Source: an uncultured Selenomonas sp.
Lineage (GTDB): Bacteria > Bacillota > Negativicutes > Selenomonadales > Selenomonadaceae
Direction of reading: 5' to 3'
Assembly: GCA_937981305.1 (NCBI GenBank)
Contig: CALJPB010000044.1
Span: 1 to 7,311 of the forward strand
DNA: 7,311 bases
The translations under genes were made by a program, and so were the position numbers. The notes beneath the pieces were generated by a model. The model saw only the letters and a program-made list of their open reading frames with translations, did not search any database and was not told where the DNA came from. How positions within the stretch are numbered: the first letter of the stretch is position 1; every line of letters begins with the position of its first letter. This document shows positions 1 through 5,456 of the stretch, piece after piece.

Positions 1-107
1 AAGGAGACAAACCGGACGCATAGCAGAGGCTATGTGGAGGATTTGTCGACACAGAGAGGGCGAAAAAGATGCGCCAAGATGATCGGGCTGAATTTATCAG
101 TGCTTCC
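1..107 (+). mobile_element. MITE-like element, copy 1 (left end cut by window)
   Basis: This stretch matches positions 4390-4496 of copy 2 and the reverse complement of 5457-5563 of copy 3 over its whole length, with scattered substitutions. It ends in the shared terminus TTTATCAGTGCTTCC at 93-107. The left end lies outside the window. It carries the family hairpin CATAGC (19-24), loop AGAG, GCTATG (29-34), and an AAGGAG motif at its start. It has no ORF of transposase size, so it would depend on a transposase encoded elsewhere (inference). The next four bases, CTAA, would be the right copy of the target duplication. The matching left copy is off-window and cannot be checked. Confidence 0.8.
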
Positions 108-141
108 CTAACGCTCGTGTTCTTAGGACGTTTTCGCATAC

Positions 142-192
142 GACCTGTTACCCAATCAGCTACGTTCTACGAACTTGCTTCTTGGACAGGTC
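142..192 (+). other. Rod-shaped hairpin upstream of hypC; RNA or gene remnant, unassigned
   Basis: Four nested stems stack into one rod. GACCTGT (142-148) pairs with ACAGGTC (186-192), and CCAA (152-155) with TTGG (182-185) after a 3-nt bulge. AGC (158-160) pairs with GCT (177-179), and GTTC (164-167) with GAAC (171-174) around a TAC loop. That is too regular to be obviously random. I do not recognise it as a known riboswitch, T-box, 6S or SRP RNA. No T-run follows, so it is not a simple terminator. An alternative reading is a coding remnant: one frame stays open from within the mobile element through position 194 and stops at TAG 195-197, which could be the tail of a gene disrupted by copy 1. 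Both readings are tentative. Confidence 0.3.
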
Positions 193-195
193 AGT

Positions 196-230
196 AGGTG
201 GCACGCGTCAGCGTGACGGTGGGGGCGCTT
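196..230 (+). repeat. Single unit of the G-rich hairpin repeat family
   Basis: This segment reads (A)GGTGGCACGC, a 4-nt loop, GCGTGACGGTGGGGGCGCTT. It matches the reverse complement of 2757-2791 in the large inverted repeat downstream of hypE, apart from the hairpin and a few bases. Here the hairpin is CACGC-GTCA-GCGTG; there it is CACGCC-ATA-GGCGTG. The G-rich outer hairpin that normally precedes a unit is absent, so this is a partial copy. It lies 60 bp before hypC, within its probable leader. Function is unknown; such units resemble REP-type intergenic repeats. Confidence 0.6.
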
Positions 231-290
231 TGAACGCGCAGGGATACGTTTTGATAGAGATGGAATCCAACAAGATTTAGAGGAGAAACT

Positions 291-530
291 ATGTGTTTAG
301 CAGTTCCTGCAAAAATCGTTGACATACAGGATCAGCTTGCCTCGGTGGAGGTGAGCGGGGTGCGCCGCGCGGCAAGTCTCATGCTGCTGCCCGAGGCGGC
401 GGTGGGGGACTATGTGCTCGTCCACGCGGGCTTTGCGATGCAGATCGTTGCGGCGGAGGAGGCGGAGCGCATCGAGGCGCTGCGGGCGGAAATGCGCGGT
501 GCGCCGCGCACGGTGGAGAGCATCCCATGA
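291..530 (+). CDS. hypC: HypC, [NiFe] hydrogenase maturation chaperone
   Basis: This 79-residue protein fits the normal size of the HypC/HybG/HupF family. It begins MCLAVP, which puts the essential cysteine at position 2 once the initiator methionine is removed. It carries the family motif GDYVLVHAGFAM at 39-50 in the small beta-barrel, followed by a helical charged tail. In known systems HypC binds HypD, holds the Fe(CN)2CO unit through Cys2 and delivers it to the hydrogenase large subunit precursor in the cytoplasm. The start is fixed by AGGAG at 281-285 and by the need for cysteine at residue 2. Its stop overlaps the hypD start (ATGA at 527-530), so the two are probably translationally coupled. 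It is the first gene of a hypCDE operon. The other hyp genes and the hydrogenase structural genes are outside the window. Confidence 0.96.
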   Translation: MCLAVPAKIVDIQDQLASVEVSGVRRAASLMLLPEAAVGDYVLVHAGFAMQIVAAEEAERIEALRAEMRGAPRTVESIP

Positions 531-1636
531 GGGGCGCACAGGACACGCGGCAGGCTGCCTCGGAGATCGTTGCGGAGCTGCGCCGTATTCTCGCGGCACG
601 GGGCGGGAGCATCCGCATTATGGAGGTCTGCGGTACGCACACGGTTGCGATTTTCCGTGCGGGACTGCGGCAGGTTCTGCCCGAGGGCATCGAGCTGGTC
701 TCGGGGCCCGGCTGCCCTGTCTGCGTGACGGCGGACGACTACATCGACGCGGCGATTGCGTATGCGGGGATGGCGGATGTCATTATCACGACCTTCGGCG
801 ATATGCTGAAGGTGCCGGGCACGCGCTCAAGCCTTGCCGAGGCGCAGGCGCAGGGCGCGGATGTCCGCATCGTTTACTCGCCGCTCGATGCGCTCACGGT
901 CGCAGCGGAAAACCCGAGCAAGCAGGTTGTATTCCTTGCCGTCGGCTTCGAGACGACCGCCCCAACCGAGGCGGCGGCGGTGCTCGCGGCTAAGAAGGAG
1001 GGGCTTGGGAACTTCTTTTTGCTGTCCGCACAGAAGCTTGTCCCGCCCGTGATGCGTGCGCTCCTCGATGGCGGGGAGACGCACGTCGACGGCTTCCTCC
1101 TGCCGGGACACGTCTCGGTGGTGACGGGGACGGATGCCTTTGATTTCCTCGCGCAGGACTACCATATCCCCGGCGTTGTGGGCGGTTTTGAGCCGCTCGA
1201 GATCCTGCGTGCCCTGCAGATGATTGTGCGTCAGATCGGTGCAGGGGAGGCGCACATCGAGAACGCCTACGAGACGGTTGTGCGGCGGGAGGGCAATCCG
1301 GTCGCGCGTGCGGCAATCGACCGTGTCTATGAACCTGCGGCGGTGCGCTGGCGCGGGCTGGGGGAGATCCCCGCCTCGGGGCTCGTGATGCGGGAGGAAT
1401 ATGCGGCGTTCGACTTTGCCCACGTACGTCCGCTCGCGCTTGCGGCGGTCGGGGATGGGCGGAACGGATGCCGCTGCGGCGAGGTGCTACGCGGTGCAAT
1501 CGTACCGCGCGACTGTGCGCTCTTTGGCAGGGCGTGTGTGCCGGAGCACGCGATCGGCCCGTGCATGGTGTCGGTCGAGGGAACGTGTGCCGCATGGTAC
1601 AAATACGGAGGAGGAAAATTCCGCTATGGAGCATGA
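527..1636 (+). CDS. hypD: HypD, Fe-S scaffold for Fe(CN)2CO assembly
   Basis: The protein has 369 residues, the usual length for HypD. Visible family motifs are CGTH at 35-38, GPGCPVC at 60-66 (Cys63 and Cys66), GFETTAP at 140-146 and LPGHVS at 192-197. A cysteine-rich C-terminal part (Cys315, 317, 330, 337, 346 and 354) matches the region that binds the [4Fe-4S] cluster in characterised HypD. HypD works with HypC and HypE: cyanide is transferred from HypE to iron held between HypC and HypD, and the redox-active cysteines are needed for this. The ATG overlaps the hypC stop, and GGAGAG at 515-520 lies inside hypC as its ribosome binding site. Its own last codons overlap the hypE start by 11 bases. 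No key residue is missing, so the enzyme appears functional. Confidence 0.97.
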   Translation: MRGAQDTRQAASEIVAELRRILAARGGSIRIMEVCGTHTVAIFRAGLRQVLPEGIELVSGPGCPVCVTADDYIDAAIAYAGMADVIITTFGDMLKVPGTRSSLAEAQAQGADVRIVYSPLDALTVAAENPSKQVVFLAVGFETTAPTEAAAVLAAKKEGLGNFFLLSAQKLVPPVMRALLDGGETHVDGFLLPGHVSVVTGTDAFDFLAQDYHIPGVVGGFEPLEILRALQMIVRQIGAGEAHIENAYETVVRREGNPVARAAIDRVYEPAAVRWRGLGEIPASGLVMREEYAAFDFAHVRPLALAAVGDGRNGCRCGEVLRGAIVPRDCALFGRACVPEHAIGPCMVSVEGTCAAWYKYGGGKFRYGA

Positions 1637-2633
1637 GGTCATCACACTCGCGCACGGCGCGGGCGGACAGCTTAGTCACGCGCTGATGGAGGAGGTCGTG
1701 CTGCCGGAGCTCGGCAATACGATTCTCAATACGCTGCATGACGGTGCCATCCTGCCCAGTGCGGGACGCGTTGCGTTTACCACGGATTCCTATGTCGTGC
1801 AGCCGCATTTCTTCCCCGGCGGGAGCATCGGGCGGCTTGCCGTCTGCGGGACGGTCAACGATCTCGCGATGACGGGGGCAGTCCCGCGCTGGCTCTCGCT
1901 CGCCGTGATCCTCGAGGAGGGCTTTCCGATGGAGACCCTGCGCCGTATCGTGCGCGATATCCGCGCAGCGGCGGAGGAGGCGGGCGTTCTCATCGTCACG
2001 GGCGATACGAAGGTCGTGCCGCGCGGCTGCGGCGACGGCATCTACATCAATACGGCGGGTGTTGGGGAGCTGATCGAGGGCGTGGACATTGCTCCGACGA
2101 ACATCAAGGCGGGCATGGACATCATCGTCTCGGGGACGCTCGGCGACCATGCGGCGACGGTCATGGCGGCGCGGCACAATCTGACGCTCCCGCCCGAAAT
2201 ACAGAGCGACAGTGCGCCGCTCTGCCATCTGACGGCGGCGATGCTCGCGGCGGCACCCTCCATCGCCGTCCTGCGCGACCCGACGCGCGGCGGCGTGGCG
2301 GCATCGCTGAACGAACTGGCAGGCGCGGCGGGGGTCGGCATCCTGCTGGACGAGGCGGCAATCCCCGTGCATCCCGCCGTGCAGGGGGTCTGCGACATCC
2401 TCGGGTTCGATCCGCTCACGCTCGCGAACGAGGGCAAGCTCCTTGCCTTTGTCCCGCCCGAGGACACGGCGCGTGTTCTCGCGGTGATGCACGCCGACCC
2501 ACACGGACGCGGTGCCTGTGTGATCGGACACACGACGGCAGAGGCACCCGGTTCGGTCGGGCTGCGCACCGCACTCGGCGGCATCCGCGTCGTGGATCTG
2601 CCGCTCGGGGAGCTTGTGCCGCGCATTTGCTGA
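1626..2633 (+). CDS. hypE: HypE, carbamoyl dehydratase making the cyanide ligand
   Basis: The frame is open from further upstream, but the real start is ATG 1626. It gives MEHEVITLAHGAGG, the conserved HypE N-terminus, and has GGAGGAGG at 1607-1614. The product is 335 residues. It belongs to the PurM/AIR-synthetase-like ATPase fold, with motifs DSYVV (54-58), CGTVNDLAMTGA (74-85), TGDTKVV (125-131), LRDPTRGG (216-223) and ANEGKLL (267-273). It ends in PRIC (332-335), whose terminal cysteine accepts the carbamoyl group from HypF. HypE then dehydrates it with ATP to a thiocyanate, the source of the CN ligands. It overlaps hypD by 11 bases and closes the operon. hypF, which supplies its substrate, is not in the window. 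Confidence 0.97.
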   Translation: MEHEVITLAHGAGGQLSHALMEEVVLPELGNTILNTLHDGAILPSAGRVAFTTDSYVVQPHFFPGGSIGRLAVCGTVNDLAMTGAVPRWLSLAVILEEGFPMETLRRIVRDIRAAAEEAGVLIVTGDTKVVPRGCGDGIYINTAGVGELIEGVDIAPTNIKAGMDIIVSGTLGDHAATVMAARHNLTLPPEIQSDSAPLCHLTAAMLAAAPSIAVLRDPTRGGVAASLNELAGAAGVGILLDEAAIPVHPAVQGVCDILGFDPLTLANEGKLLAFVPPEDTARVLAVMHADPHGRGACVIGHTTAEAPGSVGLRTALGGIRVVDLPLGELVPRIC

Positions 2634-2650
2634 GAGAGCGACCTACCTAG

Positions 2651-2814
2651 AAGCCTCCCCCGTGCGACACGGGGGAGGGGGACCATGCACAGCATGGTGG
2701 AAGGGGCGCCATGAGCGACATAGGCTATCTACCGTCAGAGAGTCGCAATAGCCACAAGCGCCCCTATCGTCACGCCTATGGCGTGCCACTTCCCCCGCTT
2801 CGGCGGGGGAAGCC
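2651..2814. repeat. Large inverted composite of G-rich hairpin repeats
   Basis: Two units face each other. The left unit has a perfect 11-bp hairpin (CCTCCCCCGTG 2654-2664 with 2668-2678, loop CGA). A 7-bp hairpin follows (ACCATGC 2682-2688 with 2692-2698, loop ACA), then GGGGCGC (2703-2709). The right unit, read on the minus strand, repeats this order: hairpin 2789-2798 with 2803-2812 closed by a TTCG tetraloop, hairpin CACGCC 2771-2776 with 2780-2785, then GCGCCCC at 2758-2764, which pairs with 2703-2709. The centre offers two mutually exclusive stems, 2715-2719 with 2742-2746 or 2723-2728 with 2748-2753. It sits directly after the hypE stop. It may protect or end the hyp transcript, or be a REP/BIME-like mobile repeat. 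No RAYT transposase is seen nearby. Confidence 0.75.
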
Positions 2815-2843
2815 GATCATTGCGTGCCCTGTTTTCCGCGCAC

Positions 2844-2878
2844 GAAAAAGCGGGCAGTGGTCAACCGCCCGCTTTTTC
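2844..2878. terminator. Bidirectional Rho-independent terminator
   Basis: A perfect 12-bp stem, GAAAAAGCGGGC (2844-2855) with GCCCGCTTTTTC (2867-2878), encloses an 11-nt loop. The G+C-rich core is flanked by an A5 tract on the left and a T5 tract on the right, so it can act as an intrinsic terminator in both directions. It lies between the convergent hypE (ends 2633) and the small minus-strand gene (stop at 2915) and fits as their shared terminator. Confidence 0.9.
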
Positions 2879-2914
2879 CCTTATCTATCTGTAGTAGGAT
2901 GATAGTAAGCTGTA

Positions 2915-3079
2915 TTATTTCGTGAGATGCACGTCGGGGATCTCGACATCGTGGTGCGTGTCCGGATCGACGTTGGAGTACACCCCCGGCTTCGTCTCGA
3001 ACGCCTTGAGATTGTCCGTGTTCGCTTCGAGCATATCCTTGACGAACTGCTCCACTGTATCTGCAAAATAGACTGCCAT
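2915..3079 (-). CDS. Small acidic protein, 54 residues, function unknown
   Basis: On the minus strand ATG (3079-3077) opens a 54-codon frame closed by TAA at 2917-2915. It begins MAVYFADTVEQFVKDMLEAN and ends EIPDVHLTK. The composition is protein-like: an amphipathic N-terminal half rich in D and E, then a Pro/Gly/Asp-rich half with a His-His pair. The codons are the same G/C-ending ones used in the neighbouring genes. AAGGGGAA (3092-3085) precedes the ATG at a usual distance. There is no signal peptide, membrane segment or cysteine. I do not recognise the family. The gene is divergent from the LysR-type regulator and convergent with hypE, ending just before the shared terminator. Regulation by that LysR protein is an inference from layout only. 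The product could be cytoplasmic and a binding partner of another protein, but nothing proves it. Confidence 0.72.
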   Translation of the reverse strand: MAVYFADTVEQFVKDMLEANTDNLKAFETKPGVYSNVDPDTHHDVEIPDVHLTK

Positions 3080-3139
3080 TTCAGTTCCCCTTTTCTGTCA
3101 ATTTCTGCGCTGCTGCGCCTCGCTGTCTGTGCGGAATGT

Positions 3140-3332
3140 ATCGGTACGGCTTTAACTTAGCACTTTTTTCATATTGTATAAAATATTTCTTTCTGATAAA
3201 ATGATAGTGTCAACCTATGAAAAAAATTTATTTCATGTGTGACTTTTATACTATTCCACTATTTCGATATATAGTAGACTAATATAGGGGGAACAAATGG
3301 CACTAGGAATCGTACTAAGGGAGATGAGTCGG
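3140..3332. promoter_or_regulatory. A+T-rich divergent control region
   Basis: This is the gene-free stretch between the divergent small gene and the LysR-type regulator, visibly richer in A+T than its surroundings. It holds a 20-bp palindrome with one mismatched pair (ATGAAA 3217-3222 with TTTCAT 3231-3236 around an A/T core). A second dyad is ACTAT (3258-3262), 8 nt, ATAGT (3271-3275). An extra ACTAT is at 3250-3254 and an ATAGT at 3204-3208. The best -35 for the minus-strand gene is TTGACA (3213-3208), though no good -10 sits at the ideal distance. For the plus strand TATACT (3247-3252) is a plausible -10 with a weak -35. The dyads are candidate LysR operators, by analogy with autoregulated LysR genes. 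Confidence 0.5.
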
Positions 3333-4235
3333 ATGACATTGGTCCAGATGCGGTATTTCTACGAGGTCTGCCAGTGGCAGAACATCACGAAGGCGGCGGA
3401 GCACCTGCACGTCTCGCAGCCGACCGTCACCGTCGCCATGCAGGCGCTTGAGGCGGAGACGGGGCTGAACCTGTTCCACCGCGAGGGACGCAAGATCACG
3501 GTGACGACGGACGGGGCGAAACTCCTCGGCAAGGTCTCCTACATCCTCACGGAGGTCGCGCGTCTGGACGATGAGATCCGCGATATGGCGCACCGCCATG
3601 CGAAGGTGCGGATTGCGATGCCGTTGCAGCTCGGCGTGGTGTTCCTGCCGCACATCCTCGGCGACTTTCGCCGCGAGCACCCCGAGATCGACCTCGAGAT
3701 CATCGAGACGGGCGGCGTGAGTGCGCTCCAGATGGTCGAGGAGGAAAAGTTGGACTTTGCGCTGACGAACTACACCGTCGATTTCAGCGCACGCCTGACG
3801 TATGCAAAGCTCTTCGACTGCGAGTGTACCTTTGTCACGCGACAGGATCACCCCTTTGCGCGGCGGCATTCGCTCAGCATCTCCGATCTCCGGGACGAAC
3901 CGCTCATCATGCTGGACAGCAACTTCTTCGTCGACCGTCTCGTGCAGGATGCCTATGGGCGCGCGGGCGAAAAGCCGAACGTCGTCCACTACTCGCCCTA
4001 CCTCCACACCGTCAAGAACCTCGTGCACGCGGGGATCGGCTCGACCTTCCTCGCACGGCCGTCCGTACTGCCGACGGACAACTTCGTCCAGATTCCCTTG
4101 CTCGACCCCATCTTTATCAACAGCGGTCTCGTCACGAAAAAAGGGCGCCAGACCTTCGACGACGTGCGCCTCGTCATGAACTACCTGCGCGGCCTCGCAA
4201 AGGATCTCCTCGGCGACGGGAAGAAAACGGGCTGA
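3333..4235 (+). CDS. LysR-type transcriptional regulator
   Basis: The product is 300 residues, the standard LysR length. Residues about 17-40 (NITKAAEHLHVSQPTVTVAM) form the winged helix-turn-helix. A linker helix follows to about 88, then a two-lobed effector-binding domain from about 92 to 290. The start at 3333 gives the typical N-terminus MTLVQMRYFYEV and has AAGGGAG (3317-3323) nine bases upstream. A longer form from ATG 3297 (AGGGGG at 3286-3291) would add 12 residues, but those codons (CTA, GTA, CTA, AGG, AGT) are unlike the rest of the gene, so I prefer 3333. It should be a cytoplasmic DNA-binding protein responding to a small molecule that cannot be told from sequence. Its divergent neighbour is the natural candidate target, along with its own promoter. 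Confidence 0.93.
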   Translation: MTLVQMRYFYEVCQWQNITKAAEHLHVSQPTVTVAMQALEAETGLNLFHREGRKITVTTDGAKLLGKVSYILTEVARLDDEIRDMAHRHAKVRIAMPLQLGVVFLPHILGDFRREHPEIDLEIIETGGVSALQMVEEEKLDFALTNYTVDFSARLTYAKLFDCECTFVTRQDHPFARRHSLSISDLRDEPLIMLDSNFFVDRLVQDAYGRAGEKPNVVHYSPYLHTVKNLVHAGIGSTFLARPSVLPTDNFVQIPLLDPIFINSGLVTKKGRQTFDDVRLVMNYLRGLAKDLLGDGKKTG

Positions 4236-4238
4236 GAC

Positions 4239-4267
4239 TTTACATTTTGGCGGCGCGGGGCTATGAT
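4239..4267 (+). promoter_or_regulatory. Sigma-70-type promoter for the Rpn-family gene
   Basis: TTTACA (4239-4244) and TATGAT (4262-4267) are separated by exactly 17 bases, and each matches the consensus at five of six positions. It begins four bases after the LysR stop. The predicted transcription start, near 4274, leaves only about eight leader bases before ATG 4282. The good Shine-Dalgarno GGAGGA (4268-4273) would then lie at or just before the start point. The promoter may therefore give a nearly leaderless mRNA, while read-through from the LysR gene would include the site. Confidence 0.65.
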
Positions 4268-4281
4268 GGAGGAAAGAGCAT

Positions 4282-5323
4282 ATGAGACAGACAAAACGTA
4301 CCTACAAAGATTCGCTCTTCCGGGATATTTTCAAGGAATCGCTGATAAAATGAAGTCCGTCAGATTGGCGTAGATTTTTTCGTCCGAACAAGGAGGCAAA
4401 CCGGACGCATAGCAAGGGCTATGTGGAGGATTTGCTGACACAGTACGGGCAAAAAAGATGCGTCAAGATGGCGCGGCTGAATTTATCAGTGCTTCCGCAA
4501 CAACGAAAAGCGTCTGTCCGAGGTCTATACATCACTTGCAGGCGAGCCGACAGAGCCCTCCGAGATTCGGATCACCACGATGGATGAGACGTTTTTCAGC
4601 AGTGAGAAAAATGACGTGAGTTTTCTCGTGCGAGATCGCCACATTGTTCTGCTTGAGCATCAGAGTACGGTGAATGAGAATATGCCGCTGCGTCTGCTCT
4701 GGTACATCGCTGAACTCTATCGTCAATACGTCGATCCCAAAGCCCCCTATCGGGCAAAACGTATCCCTCTTCCCGCCCCGAAATTCTACGTCCTCTACAA
4801 CGGAAAAGCGACGATGCCGCAGGAGTGGCGGCTGCGGTTGTCCGATGCCTTTGGTGGAGCAGCGGATGTGTTGGAGCTGGTTGTCGATGTCTTCAATATC
4901 AATACGGAGGCGGGACACGAACTCCTTGAACACTGTGCTCCGCTCCGTGCGTACAGTGCCTTTGTTGCACAGGTACGCGCCTTGGCACGGGCGGGAAAAC
5001 TCCTTGCGGAAGCAGTTCCTGAGGCAATTCGCTATTGCATCGAAAACAATTACCTGCCGGACTATTTTACGGAGAAATTGGAAAAGGAGGTCTTTGACAT
5101 GGTGAATTTCGAGTGGGACGAAGAGCTCGCGCGTCAGGTGCGTGCTGAGGAAGCGTGGGAAGATGGCATGGAGCGCGGAATGCAGCAGGGGATGCAGCAG
5201 GCGCTTGCCTCCTCCATTGACAATCTGATGAAGAGCATGAACTTTTCCGTGGAAAAGGCGATGGACGTGCTGCAAATCCCCGTGGCAGAACGCGCGAAGT
5301 ATGCGGCTCTGGTACGCGGTTGA
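4282..5323 (+). pseudogene. Rpn-family PD-(D/E)XK nuclease/putative transposase, split by MITE
   Basis: The gene opens at ATG 4282 (GGAGGA 4268-4273) with MRQTKRTYKDSLFRDIF, then runs into the inserted element and stops at TGA 4351-4353. The frame resumes at 4501 with NNEKRLSEVYTSLAGE and continues to TGA 5321-5323. Removing 4335-4497 and one CAA copy (4498-4500) restores a 291-residue protein of normal family length. Restored residues N55-D56 and E70-H-Q72 fit the nuclease core (D...ExQ). The C-terminus has the Gly/Met/Gln-rich run MERGMQQGMQQA, often seen in this group. Relatives (Rpn, PF12784-type) are DNA nucleases that promote RecA-independent recombination. The longest remaining ORF starts at ATG 4580 (247 residues), keeps the catalytic residues but has no clear ribosome binding site. 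It is probably inactive or poorly expressed. Confidence 0.85.
4335..4496 (+). mobile_element. MITE-like element, copy 2, complete (162 bp)
   Basis: The complete copy is bounded by imperfect terminal inverted repeats: GGAATCGCTGATAAA at 4335-4349 and, on the other strand, GGAAGCACTGATAAA from 4496 back to 4482 (13 of 15 match). The flanks are TCAA (4331-4334) and GCAA (4497-4500), which fit a 4-bp target duplication with one later substitution, or a 3-bp CAA duplication. Inside are the inverted repeat CGTCCG (4381-4386) with CGGACG (4402-4407), whose loop contains AAGGAGG, and the hairpin CATAGC (4408-4413) with GCTATG (4418-4423), loop AAGG. No transposase is encoded. It differs from copy 3 at roughly 11 positions by eye. 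The insertion splits the Rpn-family gene. Confidence 0.88.
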
Positions 5324-5354
5324 AATGACGTACGCGCCATGCAGCACAACATGA

Positions 5355-5402
5355 CCCCCGTCCTTGCAACATTTAGTATGCAAAGGCGGGGGCTTTGTGT
5401 TA
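5355..5402 (+). terminator. Probable terminator after the Rpn-family gene
   Basis: CCCCCG (5355-5360) pairs with CGGGGG (5387-5392). CC (5362-5363) then pairs with GG (5385-5386), and TTGCA (5364-5368) with TGCAA (5379-5383), with one single-base bulge on each side and a 10-nt loop. The stem is followed by CTTTGTGTT, an interrupted T-tract, so termination may be incomplete. It lies 31 bases after the Rpn stop and before secA. Confidence 0.6.
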
Positions 5403-5421
5403 TAATAAAACGAATACTGTC

Positions 5422-5456
5422 TTGGCGCAGGCTTTTTTGCGTACGCTATTATTATA
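5422..5456 (+). promoter_or_regulatory. Possible original secA promoter
   Basis: TATTAT occurs twice (5447-5452 and 5450-5455) in an A+T-rich stretch just before the inserted element. TTGGCG (5422-5427) is a weak -35, 19 bases from the first of these, so the spacing is poor. If this is the promoter, transcription starts inside or just before MITE copy 3, and the secA leader carries the whole element. This is a weak call made from base pattern and position. Confidence 0.3.

Noticed and set aside
196..209. T-box-like string AGGTGGCACGCG upstream of hypC
   Set aside because: It resembles the T-box antiterminator consensus but lacks one C. No specifier stem or terminator follows, and it is better explained as a copy of the hairpin repeat shared with 2757-2791.
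990..2531. Minus-strand open frame of 513 codons across hypD and hypE
   Set aside because: It is a shadow of strongly conserved plus-strand genes. Its product is Arg/His-rich low-complexity sequence with no recognisable motif or ribosome binding site.
2654..2678. Strong hairpin after hypE as an intrinsic terminator
   Set aside because: The stem is strong but is followed by a G-run, not a T-run, so I treat it as part of the repeat. The terminator is placed at 2844-2878.
2711..2902. 63-codon plus-strand frame starting in the hairpin repeat (MSDIGYLPSESRN)
   Set aside because: It consists of the inverted repeat and then reads straight through the bidirectional terminator. Sequence constraint here is explained by base pairing, not by a protein.
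4424..4496. Short peptide frames inside the MITE-like copies starting ATGTGGAGG
   Set aside because: They differ in length and sequence between the three copies (5 codons in copy 2, about 16 in copy 1), so there is no conserved product.
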